Assembly: GCA_963556145.1 (NCBI GenBank)
Contig: OY744466.1
Span: forward strand, 4,030,001 to 4,094,000
Source: Hygrocybe punicea
Lineage: Eukaryota > Basidiomycota > Agaricomycetes > Agaricales > Hygrophoraceae
Length of the DNA stretch: 64,000 nt
Direction: 5' to 3'
Position 1 is the stretch's first letter, and each line of letters opens with the position of its first letter. Positions 44,391 through 54,297 of the stretch are shown here, piece after piece. The notes beneath the pieces are model-generated. The model ran no database searches. It was not told the origin of the DNA and worked only from the letters and a program-made list of their open reading frames with translations. The position numbers and the translations under genes were made by a program.

Positions 44391-44570
44391 ACACCTTACA
44401 GCATATCTTTTCCACAAGACATGGCTCAGCCGAGATGGACAATTCCCACTCTGAGTGGGCCAGCCAATCTTGGCCGACCAATATCTTTCTCCAGGGGAGA
44501 TGGCTTGGCCGAGGGGTCTATGTTCTGAGGGACATGAGTTGGCCGAAGCAGGGGGATATATTGGCCAACC

Positions 44571-45445
44571 GGTCTGGGTATTTTGGTTGGCCATGGAACA
44601 TGGATTGGCTGACTGCCCTGGGTATTTCGGGTGGCCATGGAATGTGGATTGGCCGACCGGTCTGGGTATTTTGGTTGGCCATGGAACATGGGTTGGCTGA
44701 TGGGTCTGGGTATTTCGGCTGGCCATGGAACATGGATTGGCTGACCGCACTGGGTATTTCAGCTGGCCATGGGAGATGGATTGGCCGACCGGTCTGGGTA
44801 TTTTGGTTGGCCATGGAACATGGATTGGCCGACTGCCCTGGGTATTTCAGGTGGCCATGGAATGTGGATTGGCCGACCGGTCTGGGTATTTCGGTTGGCG
44901 ATGGAACATGGATTGGCCGATGGGTCTGGGTATTTCAGCTGGCCATGGGAGGTGGATTGGCCGACTGGTCTGGGTATTTCGGCTGGCCATGGAGCATGGA
45001 TGCGCCGACTGCACTGGGTATTTCAGCTGGCCATGGGAGATGGATTGGCCAACCGGTCTGGGTATTTTGGTTGGCCATGGAACATGGGTTGGCTGATGGG
45101 TCTGGGTATTTCGGCTGGCCATGGAACATGGATTGGCCGACTGCACTGGGTATGTCAGCTGGCCATGCACCATGGGTTGGCTGACTAGTCTGGGCATTTC
45201 CGCTGGCCATGGAACATGGATTGGTCGACCACACTGGGTATTTCCACTGGCCATGGAACATGGATTGGCCAACCAGTCTGGGTATTTTGGCTGGCCATGA
45301 AAGGTAGATTGAACAATGGAACTGGGTATTTTGGCTGGCCATGGAAAATGAATTGGCCGACTGCAATAGGTACTTTCGCTGGCCATGGGAGGTGGATTGG
45401 CCGATCTGTATTGGTATATTGGCTGGCTATGGTGCATGAGTTGGC
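44571..45445. repeat. 44-bp minisatellite, about 20 copies (left arm)
   Basis: The unit is GGTCTGGGTATTTYGGYTGG followed by CCATGGAACATGGATTGGCC and GACY. Starts at 44571, 44615, 44659 and 44703 show an exact 44-bp period. Copies decay toward 45445. Frames stay open across it on both strands; since 44 is not a multiple of three, those translations are a 44-residue super-repeat of the DNA unit, not evidence of a gene. Confidence 0.97.
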
Positions 45446-46019
45446 CAAATCTCTGGGTATATTAGCTGGCTATAGAACTTTAGTTAGCTGAAGCGGGTGG
45501 GTACGCAGGCTGGCCCTAGGAAGGACATGGGTTAATGTTAGGGATATTCCAGTTGTACATGGAACACAAATTGACAACAGTTTGTGGTATATTGGGCTCG
45601 CCATAGGACATAGTCATCATAGGTTGGCCAATCCTCGTTAGTATATTGGCCGATCACACATGGGTCATGCTCCTTTGAGTCTTTTGGCTGCTCATGCGAC
45701 ATGGGTTGGCCAATGTTATGGATACATCAGCTGCCCATGGGGTTAGCCTACACTAGGAATACATTGGCTGGTCATGGGACATGATTTAGCTGATCCTATC
45801 AAGTCTTTTGTTGGCTGTGGGCCATGGAGTCGCCGGCCTGAGATATATTGGCCAGCCATGATATGGTTGGCTGACAATCTGACTTAAGGTTTGGTTGAGG
45901 CCGATAACATTCAATACATTCATTCTAAGCCAGTCACAGCTTAACACTACAACAAGTACTGCTACTGTGAATTCACAAACACATTTGAAAGGACCAAAAG
46001 CAAGACCCCAAAGCATTCA
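45446..46019. other. Decayed array flank in the left arm
   Basis: Scattered TTGGCC, GGCTGGCCAT and GGGACATG motifs (for example near 45505, 45680 and 45760) show this is degenerate array sequence. A short minus-strand frame (45786-46016) matches, by residues such as VAVLV and LSC, the readthrough frame at 56704-56800 in the other arm. Confidence 0.6.
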
Positions 46020-46395
46020 GTCTTGATCTCAAAGGAGGCTCTTCTCCTTCTTGATCAAGACTGACTGACAAAGAAAACACTACCAAAATCTTTGCAAACA
46101 CATAACCAAAAATATGTTGACATAAACACTCATATCAACCACACTAAGAACATTACCTGGTTTCAATGTCACTAATGGGAGGCTTACAAATAATGATGAG
46201 GTTTACCTGGTCAAATTTCAATGATGCCACCAGGCCCACTACCAGTAGCTTGCCTGGCAAGGGAATCAGGGGGGTTCACCTGCTCTTTCATTCTTGGAGG
46301 CCTGTACAGTGGCAAGCAGTACTTTCTGGGGGCCAGACACCAACAGTTGGCATGCAAAGATGCCACAATATTCATTCAAGTTGAATAGCTCAGTT
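46020..46395 (-). pseudogene. Left-arm copy of the small spliced arm gene (decayed)
   Basis: The minus strand carries GTCTTGATCAAGAAGGAGAA and the exon containing GGGCCTGGTGGCATCATTG and ATGCCAACTGTTGGTGTCTGG, collinear with exons 3 and 2 of the intact-looking copy at 61894-62568. The CGIFACQLLVSG-like reading runs into stops, so this copy is broken. The donor GTAAACC or GTAATG follows the exon as in the other arms. Confidence 0.6.
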
Positions 46396-46454
46396 CAAAA
46401 AAAGACACTGTCAGTAATGGGATAATACACATTAATCTCTCATCTGCATGCAAA

Positions 46455-46832
46455 CACAGGAGACAGATGAGGATTTTTTGCCATTAAAGAATATTGCGAT
46501 CTCCACTCAAATATTGAAATTATTTTTGTTGTTATTATAAGTCTGAAAAATATTGTAAAAAGTAAGGTTAGTATTCACACCAAAGATAGTGCAGCAAAAT
46601 TTTAGATTATTTACTCTCCAGATGTTCGGGCACAAAGCCACATGCTTGAATGTCTGGAGACCAAATAGTTTAAAATTTTGCCTGCACTGTCTTCAGTGTG
46701 AATACCACTTTTAGATAACCTTATTGTTTACAACCTTTTCAGACTTATGATAACAACACAAATAATTTCAATATTTAAGTGGATATCGCAATATTCTTTG
46801 ATGGCAAAAATCCTCATCTGTCTCCTGTGAAA
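46455..46832. repeat. Imperfect hairpin insertion with CACAGGAGACAGATGAGGAT ends
   Basis: The left part 46455-46626 and right part 46648-46832 are inverted copies (AGAATATTGCGAT, AAATTATTTTTGTTGTTAT, AGTGTGAATACC), with about 85 percent identity by eye and a short loop. The corresponding positions in the other two arms (about 56268 and 62120) lack it, so it is a later insertion of a small inverted-repeat element. Confidence 0.85.
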
Positions 46833-47215
46833 CATAACAACGAACATATCACAATAATAAAGTAGTCGGTGAAGTGATGAATATGAGGGAGGAAATCACA
46901 TACCAGTTAAGACAATAACACTCCAGAATCTCTGGTTATTGCCTGGTACAATAACCAAGGATCCTGTAGTGTCACCAAAGGTGGTAGTAGTAGTTGTGAG
47001 GTAAGAAGAAAATAACCATGTTTGATGGTCTTGTACTTATTTGTTCATGTGACTTAACGTGTTTGTTGATCACATGTCACAAAGTGTGATGTCACGTTGG
47101 GCCGTCCAAACGTTACATCAAACTTGTGACATGTCAGGTCTCATCAATCATGTGACCTGTCGCGTCGCTTTAATCATGTGACATGTGAGTGGTAATAATC
47201 ATCATATTCTGAGGG
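46833..47215. repeat. Left-arm conserved block with clustered TCACATG motifs
   Basis: It contains CTCCAGAATCTCTGGTTATTG (antisense of exon 1 of the arm gene) and many copies of GTGACATG, TCACATG or CATGTGAC between 47045 and 47185. The same block is at 55905-56165 and 61735-62030. Mirror-image cores such as TTGGGCCGTCCAAAC are present. Confidence 0.75.
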
Positions 47216-47478
47216 CAGGAATCCTGCCCTCGTCTCACTATGTATAATAGGTACAAAATACAATAATAATGATATAACGAGGGCAGGGAATCACCCTGCC
47301 CTTGTCTCATTGCTGAGCCACCCCGACGGTCGGGTTCATTACCACCGCTGCTGCTGCCGTTGCCGTTGTCGTGTCTGCTGCTGCTGCTGCGGTTCACGCT
47401 GCTGGTGCTGCTGGTGCTGCCATTGCCGTTGCCGCTGCTGCTGCTGCTGCTGTTGCTGCTGTTGCTGCTGTTGCCGTC

Positions 47479-47511
<33 letters not shown>

Positions 47512-49029
47512 ACCGTTGCTGTTGTCATTGTCGTGTCTGCGGTTGCTGGTGCTGCAGTTCCTGCTGCTGCCGTTGCCGTTGCTGCCGTTGCCATTGCCAT
47601 TGCGGCTGCTGCTGCTGTTCACGCTGCTGGTGCTGCTGCCATGGCCGGTGCTGCTGCTGTTGCCGTTCCCGGTCCTGGTCCCGCTGCTGCTGCCGTTCCC
47701 GCTCCTGGTCCTGGTCCTGGTCCTGCCGCTGCCTCGCCGTCTTTGTTGCTGTCCTCATTGTTGTCATTGCCGTCCACGCTGTCGTCGTTGCTGTCCACAC
47801 TGTTGTCGTTCCTGTGCTTGCTGTCATCGTTGCCGTCCCTGTGGTTGTCGTTCCAGTACCCGTGGTTGTCATTCTGGTCCCCTGCTGCTGCTGCTCTTGC
47901 CATTGCCGTTGCTGTTGCAGGCTTCGCCTCGGCACAGTAACGACTGCAAGGCATTAGTAGTACATAAAATAAGCAAAAAATCACTGATGACTTACCGTTG
48001 TCATCCTTTTCTTCCTCACCGTCGTCCGCGTCTGGGTCTTCGTCGTCTGGGTCTTCGTCATCGTCGACCGCGTCCGCATCTGCGTCAACCCCATCTTTGT
48101 CTCCGCCAACCCGGTCTCCATCGTCCGCGCCATCCCCATACCGTTGTGGATCCCGTCTCCCATCGTCGTCCTCGTTCTTGTCGTTCCAGTCCCCGTGTCC
48201 GTCATTGCCGTCCCCGTTCTCGTCACTCTGGTCTGTCATTCCGGTCCCCATTCCGTTCTCATTGTTGCCGTCCCCCCTCTCTTCGTTCCCGTCCTCATTG
48301 TCGTCGTTCCGGTCCTCGTTGTCGCCGTTCCGGGAACCATGGTTGTTGCCCTCTTATGGGCCTCGTGTCGTTGGCTGTCGATGTTGATGTGGTAATGTTG
48401 GTGGTCGTCTGACGTGACGTTGCTGGAAAAGACCTAAAAAGTACGTGGAATTAGTTAATAAAAATAAATCAAACAAACTTAAAATGAAACCTAGCCTGGT
48501 GCTCTTCCGCACCCTTGTGTCTGTGATCGTGGTTGCAAAGAAAGAGTGACGTGGCTTGAACTCGCGCGAGAATTTCAACCGGCGTTTGCCGATTTCCTAA
48601 ACGGGGCCGAATTGCCATATTGGTACAGGTGGCTGGATTTTCTTATTGCTATTACATGCTGTATAACACCTCAATGGCCAGGGCAAGACCCTGAAGGGAT
48701 GTAGGTATCCCATACCCACAAGTATGGTAAATTTTGTATTTTATTTGAGCCTACAGAGAGAGCTATTCACAATGTATTTGAGCCCTCTGCCAAAATTGGA
48801 CCCTTAAACACCCAACTTTGCGAGTATACATCTAGAAAATCTAAAATTAATTCTAGCAGTACTAGGTGAAGTGTGCTTCATTGTTACAATAAGTGCCTGG
48901 CAGTTAGTAGTCCAGGAAATGTGCTGTAGCCAACAAATGGTAAAGCTGTGAGTTGCATGACTTGAATCAAAATAACGGGACTTTGATTGAACAGCCAATA
49001 ATTTATTAATGTGAAGTTCCACACACATT
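47216..49029. repeat. Left half of the central inverted repeat of the fold-back
   Basis: It begins with GAGGGCAGG palindromes (47210-47310), then CTG-rich (47340-47690), GTTGTC/GTCGTC-rich (47740-48330) and an AT-richer stem (48400-48990), which pairs with 49135-49600. One small intron pattern on the minus strand (47944-47995, GTAAGTCATCAGTG to TTGCAG) is shared with 50748-50799 in the other half. Confidence 0.85.
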
Positions 49030-49129
49030 NNNNNNNNNNNNNNNNNNNNNNNNNNNNNNNNNNNNNNNNNNNNNNNNNNNNNNNNNNNNNNNNNNNNNNN
49101 NNNNNNNNNNNNNNNNNNNNNNNNNNNNN
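49030..49129. other. Assembly gap (100 N)
   Basis: Exactly 100 N, a conventional placeholder for unknown size, placed at the tip of a long hairpin. The second hairpin copy (59205-59340) suggests that the true missing sequence is only about 35 bp. Confidence 0.99.
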
Positions 49130-50831
49130 CTGCCAGGCACTTATTGTAACAATGAAGCACACTTCACCTAGTACTGCTAGAATTAATTTTAGATTTTCTA
49201 GATGTATACTCGCAAAGTTGGGTGTTTAAGGGTCCAATTTTGGCAGAGGGCTCAAATACATTGTGAATAGCTCTCTCTGTAGGCTCAAATAAAATACAAA
49301 ATTTACCATACTTGTGGGTATGGGATACCTACATCCCTTCAGGGTCTTGCCCTGGCCATTGAGGTGTTATACAGCATGTAATAGCAATAAGAAAATCCAG
49401 CCACCTGTACCAATATGGCAATTCGGCCCCGTTTAGGAAATCGGCAAATGCCGGTTGAAATTCTTGCGCGAGTTCAAGCCACGTCACTCTTCATCTCGAC
49501 TTTGATGAGCACGTAGCTTAAGTTTTCATTTTAAGTTTCTTTTGTTTACTCTACTAACTCATTCCACATAGTTTTTAGGTCTTTTCCGCCAACGTCACGT
49601 CAGACGACCATGACAACTGTCACACCAACAGCAACACCAGGATGGAAGCCAACGACGCGATGCCCATAACAGAAGGACACAGACGATGACCGTGAACGCA
49701 ATGGGTCCGGGAAAGGCTACGTGGCGGGGTCGAACGAGGCCCAGAACGACGACGGGGGCGGCAAACTACGCAGGGGACCGGAATGACGAGAACGGAGACC
49801 GGAGCGACGAGAACAGGGTCCGGAACGTCGACAACGGGGACCGGAAACACGGCAACGGGGATGGCAATGACAGCGGAGACCGGAACGACGAGAACAGGGA
49901 TGGCAATGACGGACATGGGGACCGGAACGACGAGAACGAGGACGACGATGAGAGACGGGAACCACATTGGTATGGGGACGGCGCGGACGATGGAGCCCGG
50001 GTTGGTGGAGACACAGACGGGGACGACCCAGATGCGGACATGGTCGACGACGACGAAGACCCAGATGCGGACGACGACGACGAAGAAATGGATGACAACG
50101 GTAAGTCGTCTGTATTTTTTTCTTATTTTATGTACTAGTCAAATTATGCTTTTCAGTTGTTACTGCACCGGCAGCAGCAACAGGACTGGCAGCACAGCAG
50201 CAACAGCACCCACGGCAGTGGCAGCAGCAATGGCAGCAACGGCAACGGCAGCCGAAGCAGCAGCGGGACCAGGACCGTGAACAGGAGCAGCAGTGTAACT
50301 GGGTCCGGGAACGGCAGCAGCAGCAGGACCAGGACCAGGACCAGGAACGGCAGCGGCAGCGGGACCATGACCGTGAACGGCAGCAGCAACGTAACCGGGT
50401 CCGGGAACGACAGCAGCAGCAGGACCCGGACCGGGAATGGCAGCAGCAGTGGGACCAGGACCAGGAACGGCAACAGCAGCCGCACCGGCCACGGCAGCCG
50501 CAGCAGGAGCGGGAACGGCAGCAGCAGCCGCAACGGCAACAGCAACAGCAGCAGCCGCAACGGCAGCAGGGACGGCAACAGCAGCAGGGATGGCAACGGC
50601 AGCAGGGACGGCAATGGCAGCAGCAGTAGCAGCAATGGCAGTGGCAGCAACGGCAATGGCAACGGCAGCAACGGCAACGGCAGCAGCAGCAGCAACGGGC
50701 AGCAGCAGACGCGGACGACGGCGACGAAGAAAAGGATGACATGTATGGTAAGTCATCAGTGTTTTTTTGCTTATTTTATGTACTACTACTACCTTGCAGT
50801 TGTTACTGCGCCAAGACGAAGCCTGCAGCCC

Positions 50832-50883
<52 letters not shown>

Positions 50884-51231
50884 CCGAACAGCACCAGCAG
50901 CAGCGGCAGCGATGGCAACGGCAGCAGCAGTGTGAACGGCTGGAGCGGCAGCAGCAGCCGCAACGGCAACGGCAACATCAGCAGCAGCAGTGACGGCAAC
51001 GGCAGCAACAGCAGCAGCAGCAACGGCAACGGCAGCAGCAGCAGCAGTGACGGCAATGGTGGTCATGAACCCAACCGTCGGGGTGGATCAGCGACGAGAC
51101 GAGGGCAGGGAATCACCCTGCCCTCGTCATATCGTTATTATTATTTTTCTTTTGTATTATACATAGTGAGATGAGGGCAAGGTGATTCCCTGCCCTCGTC
51201 GTATCATTATTTTTTTTATTTTGTACCTACT
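49130..51231. repeat. Right half of the central inverted repeat of the fold-back
   Basis: Stem 49135-49600 is the complement of 48420-48900 with few differences. It is followed by the GAC-rich block (49690-50100), the CAG/GGCAAC-rich block (50157-51060) and GAGGGCAGGGAATCACCCTG palindromes (51095-51200). It ends where the DIRS-like element begins. Confidence 0.85.
49686..51060 (+). CDS. Putative low-complexity spliced gene of the fold-back (acidic exon, Gln/Arg-rich exons)
   Basis: Exon 1 has repeated GDRNDEN-type units, then an acidic end (DDDEDPDADDDDEEMDDN) up to the donor at 50101. Intron 50101-50156 (GTAAGTCGTC to TTTCAG) leads to VVTAP and a Gln/Arg-rich exon. A second unit ends ADDGDEEKDDMY before intron 50748-50799 (GTAAGTCATCAG to TTGCAG), again followed by VVTAPRRSLQ. 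The duplicated acidic-exon, intron, VVTAP module argues for a real transcript. However, the Gln exon has a TAG in the obvious frame, and the repeat composition makes all frames look open, so the exact model is unsafe. No domain is recognised. Confidence 0.35.
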
Positions 51232-51451
51232 AATCACACAGGCCGCCTTTTGAAAGGCTGAAATGGGATAGGAAGCGCGACCGTGCCCTGAGACAGCGGC
51301 ACAGTCCGAAGGAGTAATAATTGACGTTTTTTGGTATTTTACAGTAAGGAACCGTGAAAGGCTATGAAGTGGGAGAGGTGGGGGGGAAGAAAGGAAGAAA
51401 GGAAGAAAGGAAGAAAGGTGATAGGATAGGAAGTAAAATGAAAGCAAAAAA

Positions 51452-52440
51452 CTAAAAGGAGGCCTGAGGGGCAAGGTGCGCGGCAAGGAGGGCAGGATGA
51501 TGACGGATGTAAATGCGGAAAGTGTCGGAGGCCCAGCAGCCGATGGCTTGGATGTGGTCGAGGGACACGCCATCGCGAGCAAGAGCAGTGGCCCCACCAG
51601 AACGAAGAGATTGGCCAGCGACTTCGCAGGGGAAGTGAAGACGCAAACGGTGAAGGAACCAGGAGTGGAGGGGCACGGAGCCATCATGGCGGAGCCAGAG
51701 TTCCGGGTGGAGCGGGAAGAGAAGGTCGCGGGATGTGAGGTAGGCTTCAAATGCAGAGACAGGGTCATCGTGATCGAGTAGTCGACGTAGGAGAATGGTG
51801 TTGCCTTCAAACAGCCTGTCGGCCTTATGCCCAGGTAGATGGAAGGAAAAACCTTCCGAATTTTTTTTTACTGAGTGCCGCATGACTATCTTGCGGTAAT
51901 CACGCAGAGAAGTGCTATCCGGCCACACCAACTCGCCGAGACGGGTGAGGGCATGGAAGCCTACAAGAAGGAGGGAGAGGAAGAGCTTGTCGTCATGATC
52001 TGAGGACGAGCGGTAGACGTCGCAAAGGGAAACAAGCTCGGAACGGAGGAGGGGGCGTTTGCGGGTGGTACCAACGGCGCGCATTTTCTTACAACCACGA
52101 AGGGTCCGGGTAACGAGGGGATGAAGGCGATGGGACCAGACATCAGGGTAGAACGGTTCAAGCTGGGTGCAGATGCCGGAAAGGTAGGCGGAAACGGAGT
52201 TGGGCTTGATGTGGTGGCACATGTATACTGTAAAAAAACTAAGAGTTTCAGGTGTGGGGGCGATAGAAAAATGGTGGGCGGTGCAAAAGGAAATGTAAGA
52301 ACGTAGTGCAGATGAGTAGGCAAGCATCGAAGAGTGTTCGAGAGAGAAACCGAGGGCGACGGCTCGTTCATGAACGAGACGGTCGTGGGTCCAGGCAACC
52401 CGAGTGGGCTGCCGGGACCGGCCAAGCGGGTTCAGCGTGG
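51452..52440 (-). CDS. DIRS-like tyrosine recombinase
   Basis: This strand-transfer enzyme would integrate the circular DNA of a DIRS-type element. The frame extends upstream of the ATG at 52327 (through THDRLVHERAVALGFSLEHS), overlapping the RNase H end in another frame. The N-terminal core-binding part is LAYSSALRSYISFCTAHH and KPNSVSAYLSGICTQLEPFY. The catalytic part has the first Arg in GFHALTRLGELVWPD, box II GQSLRSGGATALARDG and the tyrosine region GCWASDTFRIYIRHHP. The usual His of the HxxR motif is Gln here (GQSLR), which would be expected to weaken or abolish catalysis. About 290 aa from the Met is a normal length. No internal stop is present. Confidence 0.85.
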
Positions 52441-54297
52441 ATCGGCCCCCAGCGACAGTCGAGGGGGTAGGAATGTACAGATGCGGAAGTTGGGAAAAGA
52501 GGAAAGGAGCACGGTATTATGGAAGCGAGAAAGCGCATCCGCTATGGCATTATCGGTACCGCGGACATGGAAGACGCGGAGCTCGGCACGAAAGGCGAGG
52601 AGAAGGTCGACAGCGGTGATGAGAATTGGGTTGTAGGCTGGCTGGGCATGCAAAGTATTGAAAAGGTCTATGGTGTTAGAGTTGTCAGTGAAAACGGTGA
52701 CACGATGGGGAGTGTATGGAAGGGCATGAAGCGACCAGTGGAGAGCGGAAAGGACGGCGAGCGCTTCCCAGAAAAAGATACGGTCGAAGGAAGGATCCGG
52801 GATTGCACACTGAAAGCCGACGGACAGTGCAGGGCACCAGAAACCGAGGCCGGTGAAGGAGGCGTCAGCAAAGAGAACGACGTCGGCCGCAGGAACATCC
52901 CAAGAGAAGGACTCAAGGAGAAGGATGCCGGACGAGGACTCCAGATGGCTAGCGAACCAGAGGAGTTCGCGGGAGAGCGCAACACTGACCCAAATCAGTT
53001 GATGCGGTTGCGACTTGCCAGCCATTTTGCAGTACAGGACGGATAACCCGGGGCGTAAGAGTGGGTATACATTCAAAGCCCAGTTCATCCATCCAGCGAG
53101 CCGTTGGAAATCACGTAGAGGGTGTCAACGACCCGGACGGGCGAAGTTGCGAATGGTGACAAGAAGGTCATCCCGTCGGTCGGGGGCCATGGTAAATGTC
53201 ATGGCGTTAGGGTCGACATCGAAGCCGATGATAGGCAAGACCGGACCGGCGAGTTGCTTGGGTTCATCGTGTGGCAGGCCGATTTCGTCCCACAGCATTA
53301 AGAGGCGCACCTGTTTGGCTGGCAACGCTTTGTGGAAGGGTGCGTACCAAAGGAGATTGCCCTCGAACTCCCACGAGAAAGTGTCGTCAACATAAGTGAA
53401 GAGATCGGCGATGGATTTGATAAAGATTGCAATCCAAATAACAAGGCCTATGAAGGCTCCCCAAATACTTCCGGCGCCGCGATTACCAAAGTTATTGCAG
53501 CGGTCGACGTGCCGGAGGCCATCGACGGTGACGACCTGATGGATTTGCCACAGGCGGTGCATAGGAAGGCGTCGGTAGGCCTGGGATACGTCAGACTTGA
53601 AGACAATTAGACGGACGTGTGGACCATGGAGAGCACGAACCCGGAGAAGAGCGTGGCCTAAAAGATGAAGGTCATCAAGCGGGACAGCAACTTTGTCTCG
53701 GGGAATGAGTGAGTTGAGGGAGAAAGGCTCAGCGCTCTGATCAACGACAAGCTGGAAGGTTGTGGTTCTGGGCTTGGGCACGACTCCGATCGGGATGGCG
53801 TGCATGCCAGGAAGGAGGTCAGGCCCAAACGCCGGAGAGAAACGCCGAAGGGAGACTTCCTTGTCGCGTTGTGACCGGACAAAATCTTGTTCAGCCTGGT
53901 CTCGTAAGATGCATGCGGAATTGTCCCACGTGAGCGGGCGTGATGGGTCATGTTCCGCCCAGGGCCAGAAACCTTCGTACAGTCCCTGGCAGATGGAGTT
54001 GACGAGGTCCCGATTCGGGTGGGAGCTGAGTAAACGATGGAAACGAGAGATGTTGATTGGGGTGACGATGTCGAAAAGGTGTGGATTGTCATCAATGGTG
54101 CATAAGGCGGCAATGTTGGTGAATTCTTCAAGAGGTGGAGACGGAAGCACAGGCATGCCGTGGGTTGCTAAAGAAAGAGTGACCCGACGGGTCTCGCCGG
54201 ATTCATTCCAGACGAAAGCCCGAGCGTATTTTGGACATCGCGAACACAGGGAATATGGCTTACTGTTTTTGGAGGATGTTGCAATCGACGGAGGCAT
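52432..54297 (-). pseudogene. DIRS-like reverse transcriptase-RNase H with one in-frame TGA
   Basis: The RT reads ACILRDQAEQDFVRSQRDKE, IGVVPKPRTTTFQLVVDQSA, then motif A (IVFKSDVSQAYRRLPMHRLW) and the active-site ADLFTYVDDTFSWEFE (YVDD codons 53383-53394), followed by VLPIIGFDVDPNAMTF. A TGA at 53125-53127 lies between FARPGR and HPLRDFQRLAGW in the same frame. RNase H continues with VVLFADASFTGLGFW (Asp), FFWEALAVLSALHW (Glu), VTVFTDNSNTIDLF (Asp) and TDNAIADALSRF (Asp), so all catalytic residues are intact. The Met at 54297 is my choice of start because it overlaps the end of gag. The open frame further upstream (to 55458) is Ser/Pro-rich shadow of gag. Confidence 0.88.

Noticed and set aside
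44222..45437. Long open frames (up to 320 codons) across the 44-bp array
   Set aside because: They are direct translations of the tandem repeat in rotating phase on both strands, without start context or splice signals, so I annotate the DNA repeat instead.
47310..51066. Poly-Leu, poly-Ala, poly-Cys, poly-Ser and poly-Gln frames on both strands
   Set aside because: CTG/CAG and GTC/GAC repeats keep every frame open. Only the acidic-exon plus VVTAP reading has consistent introns.
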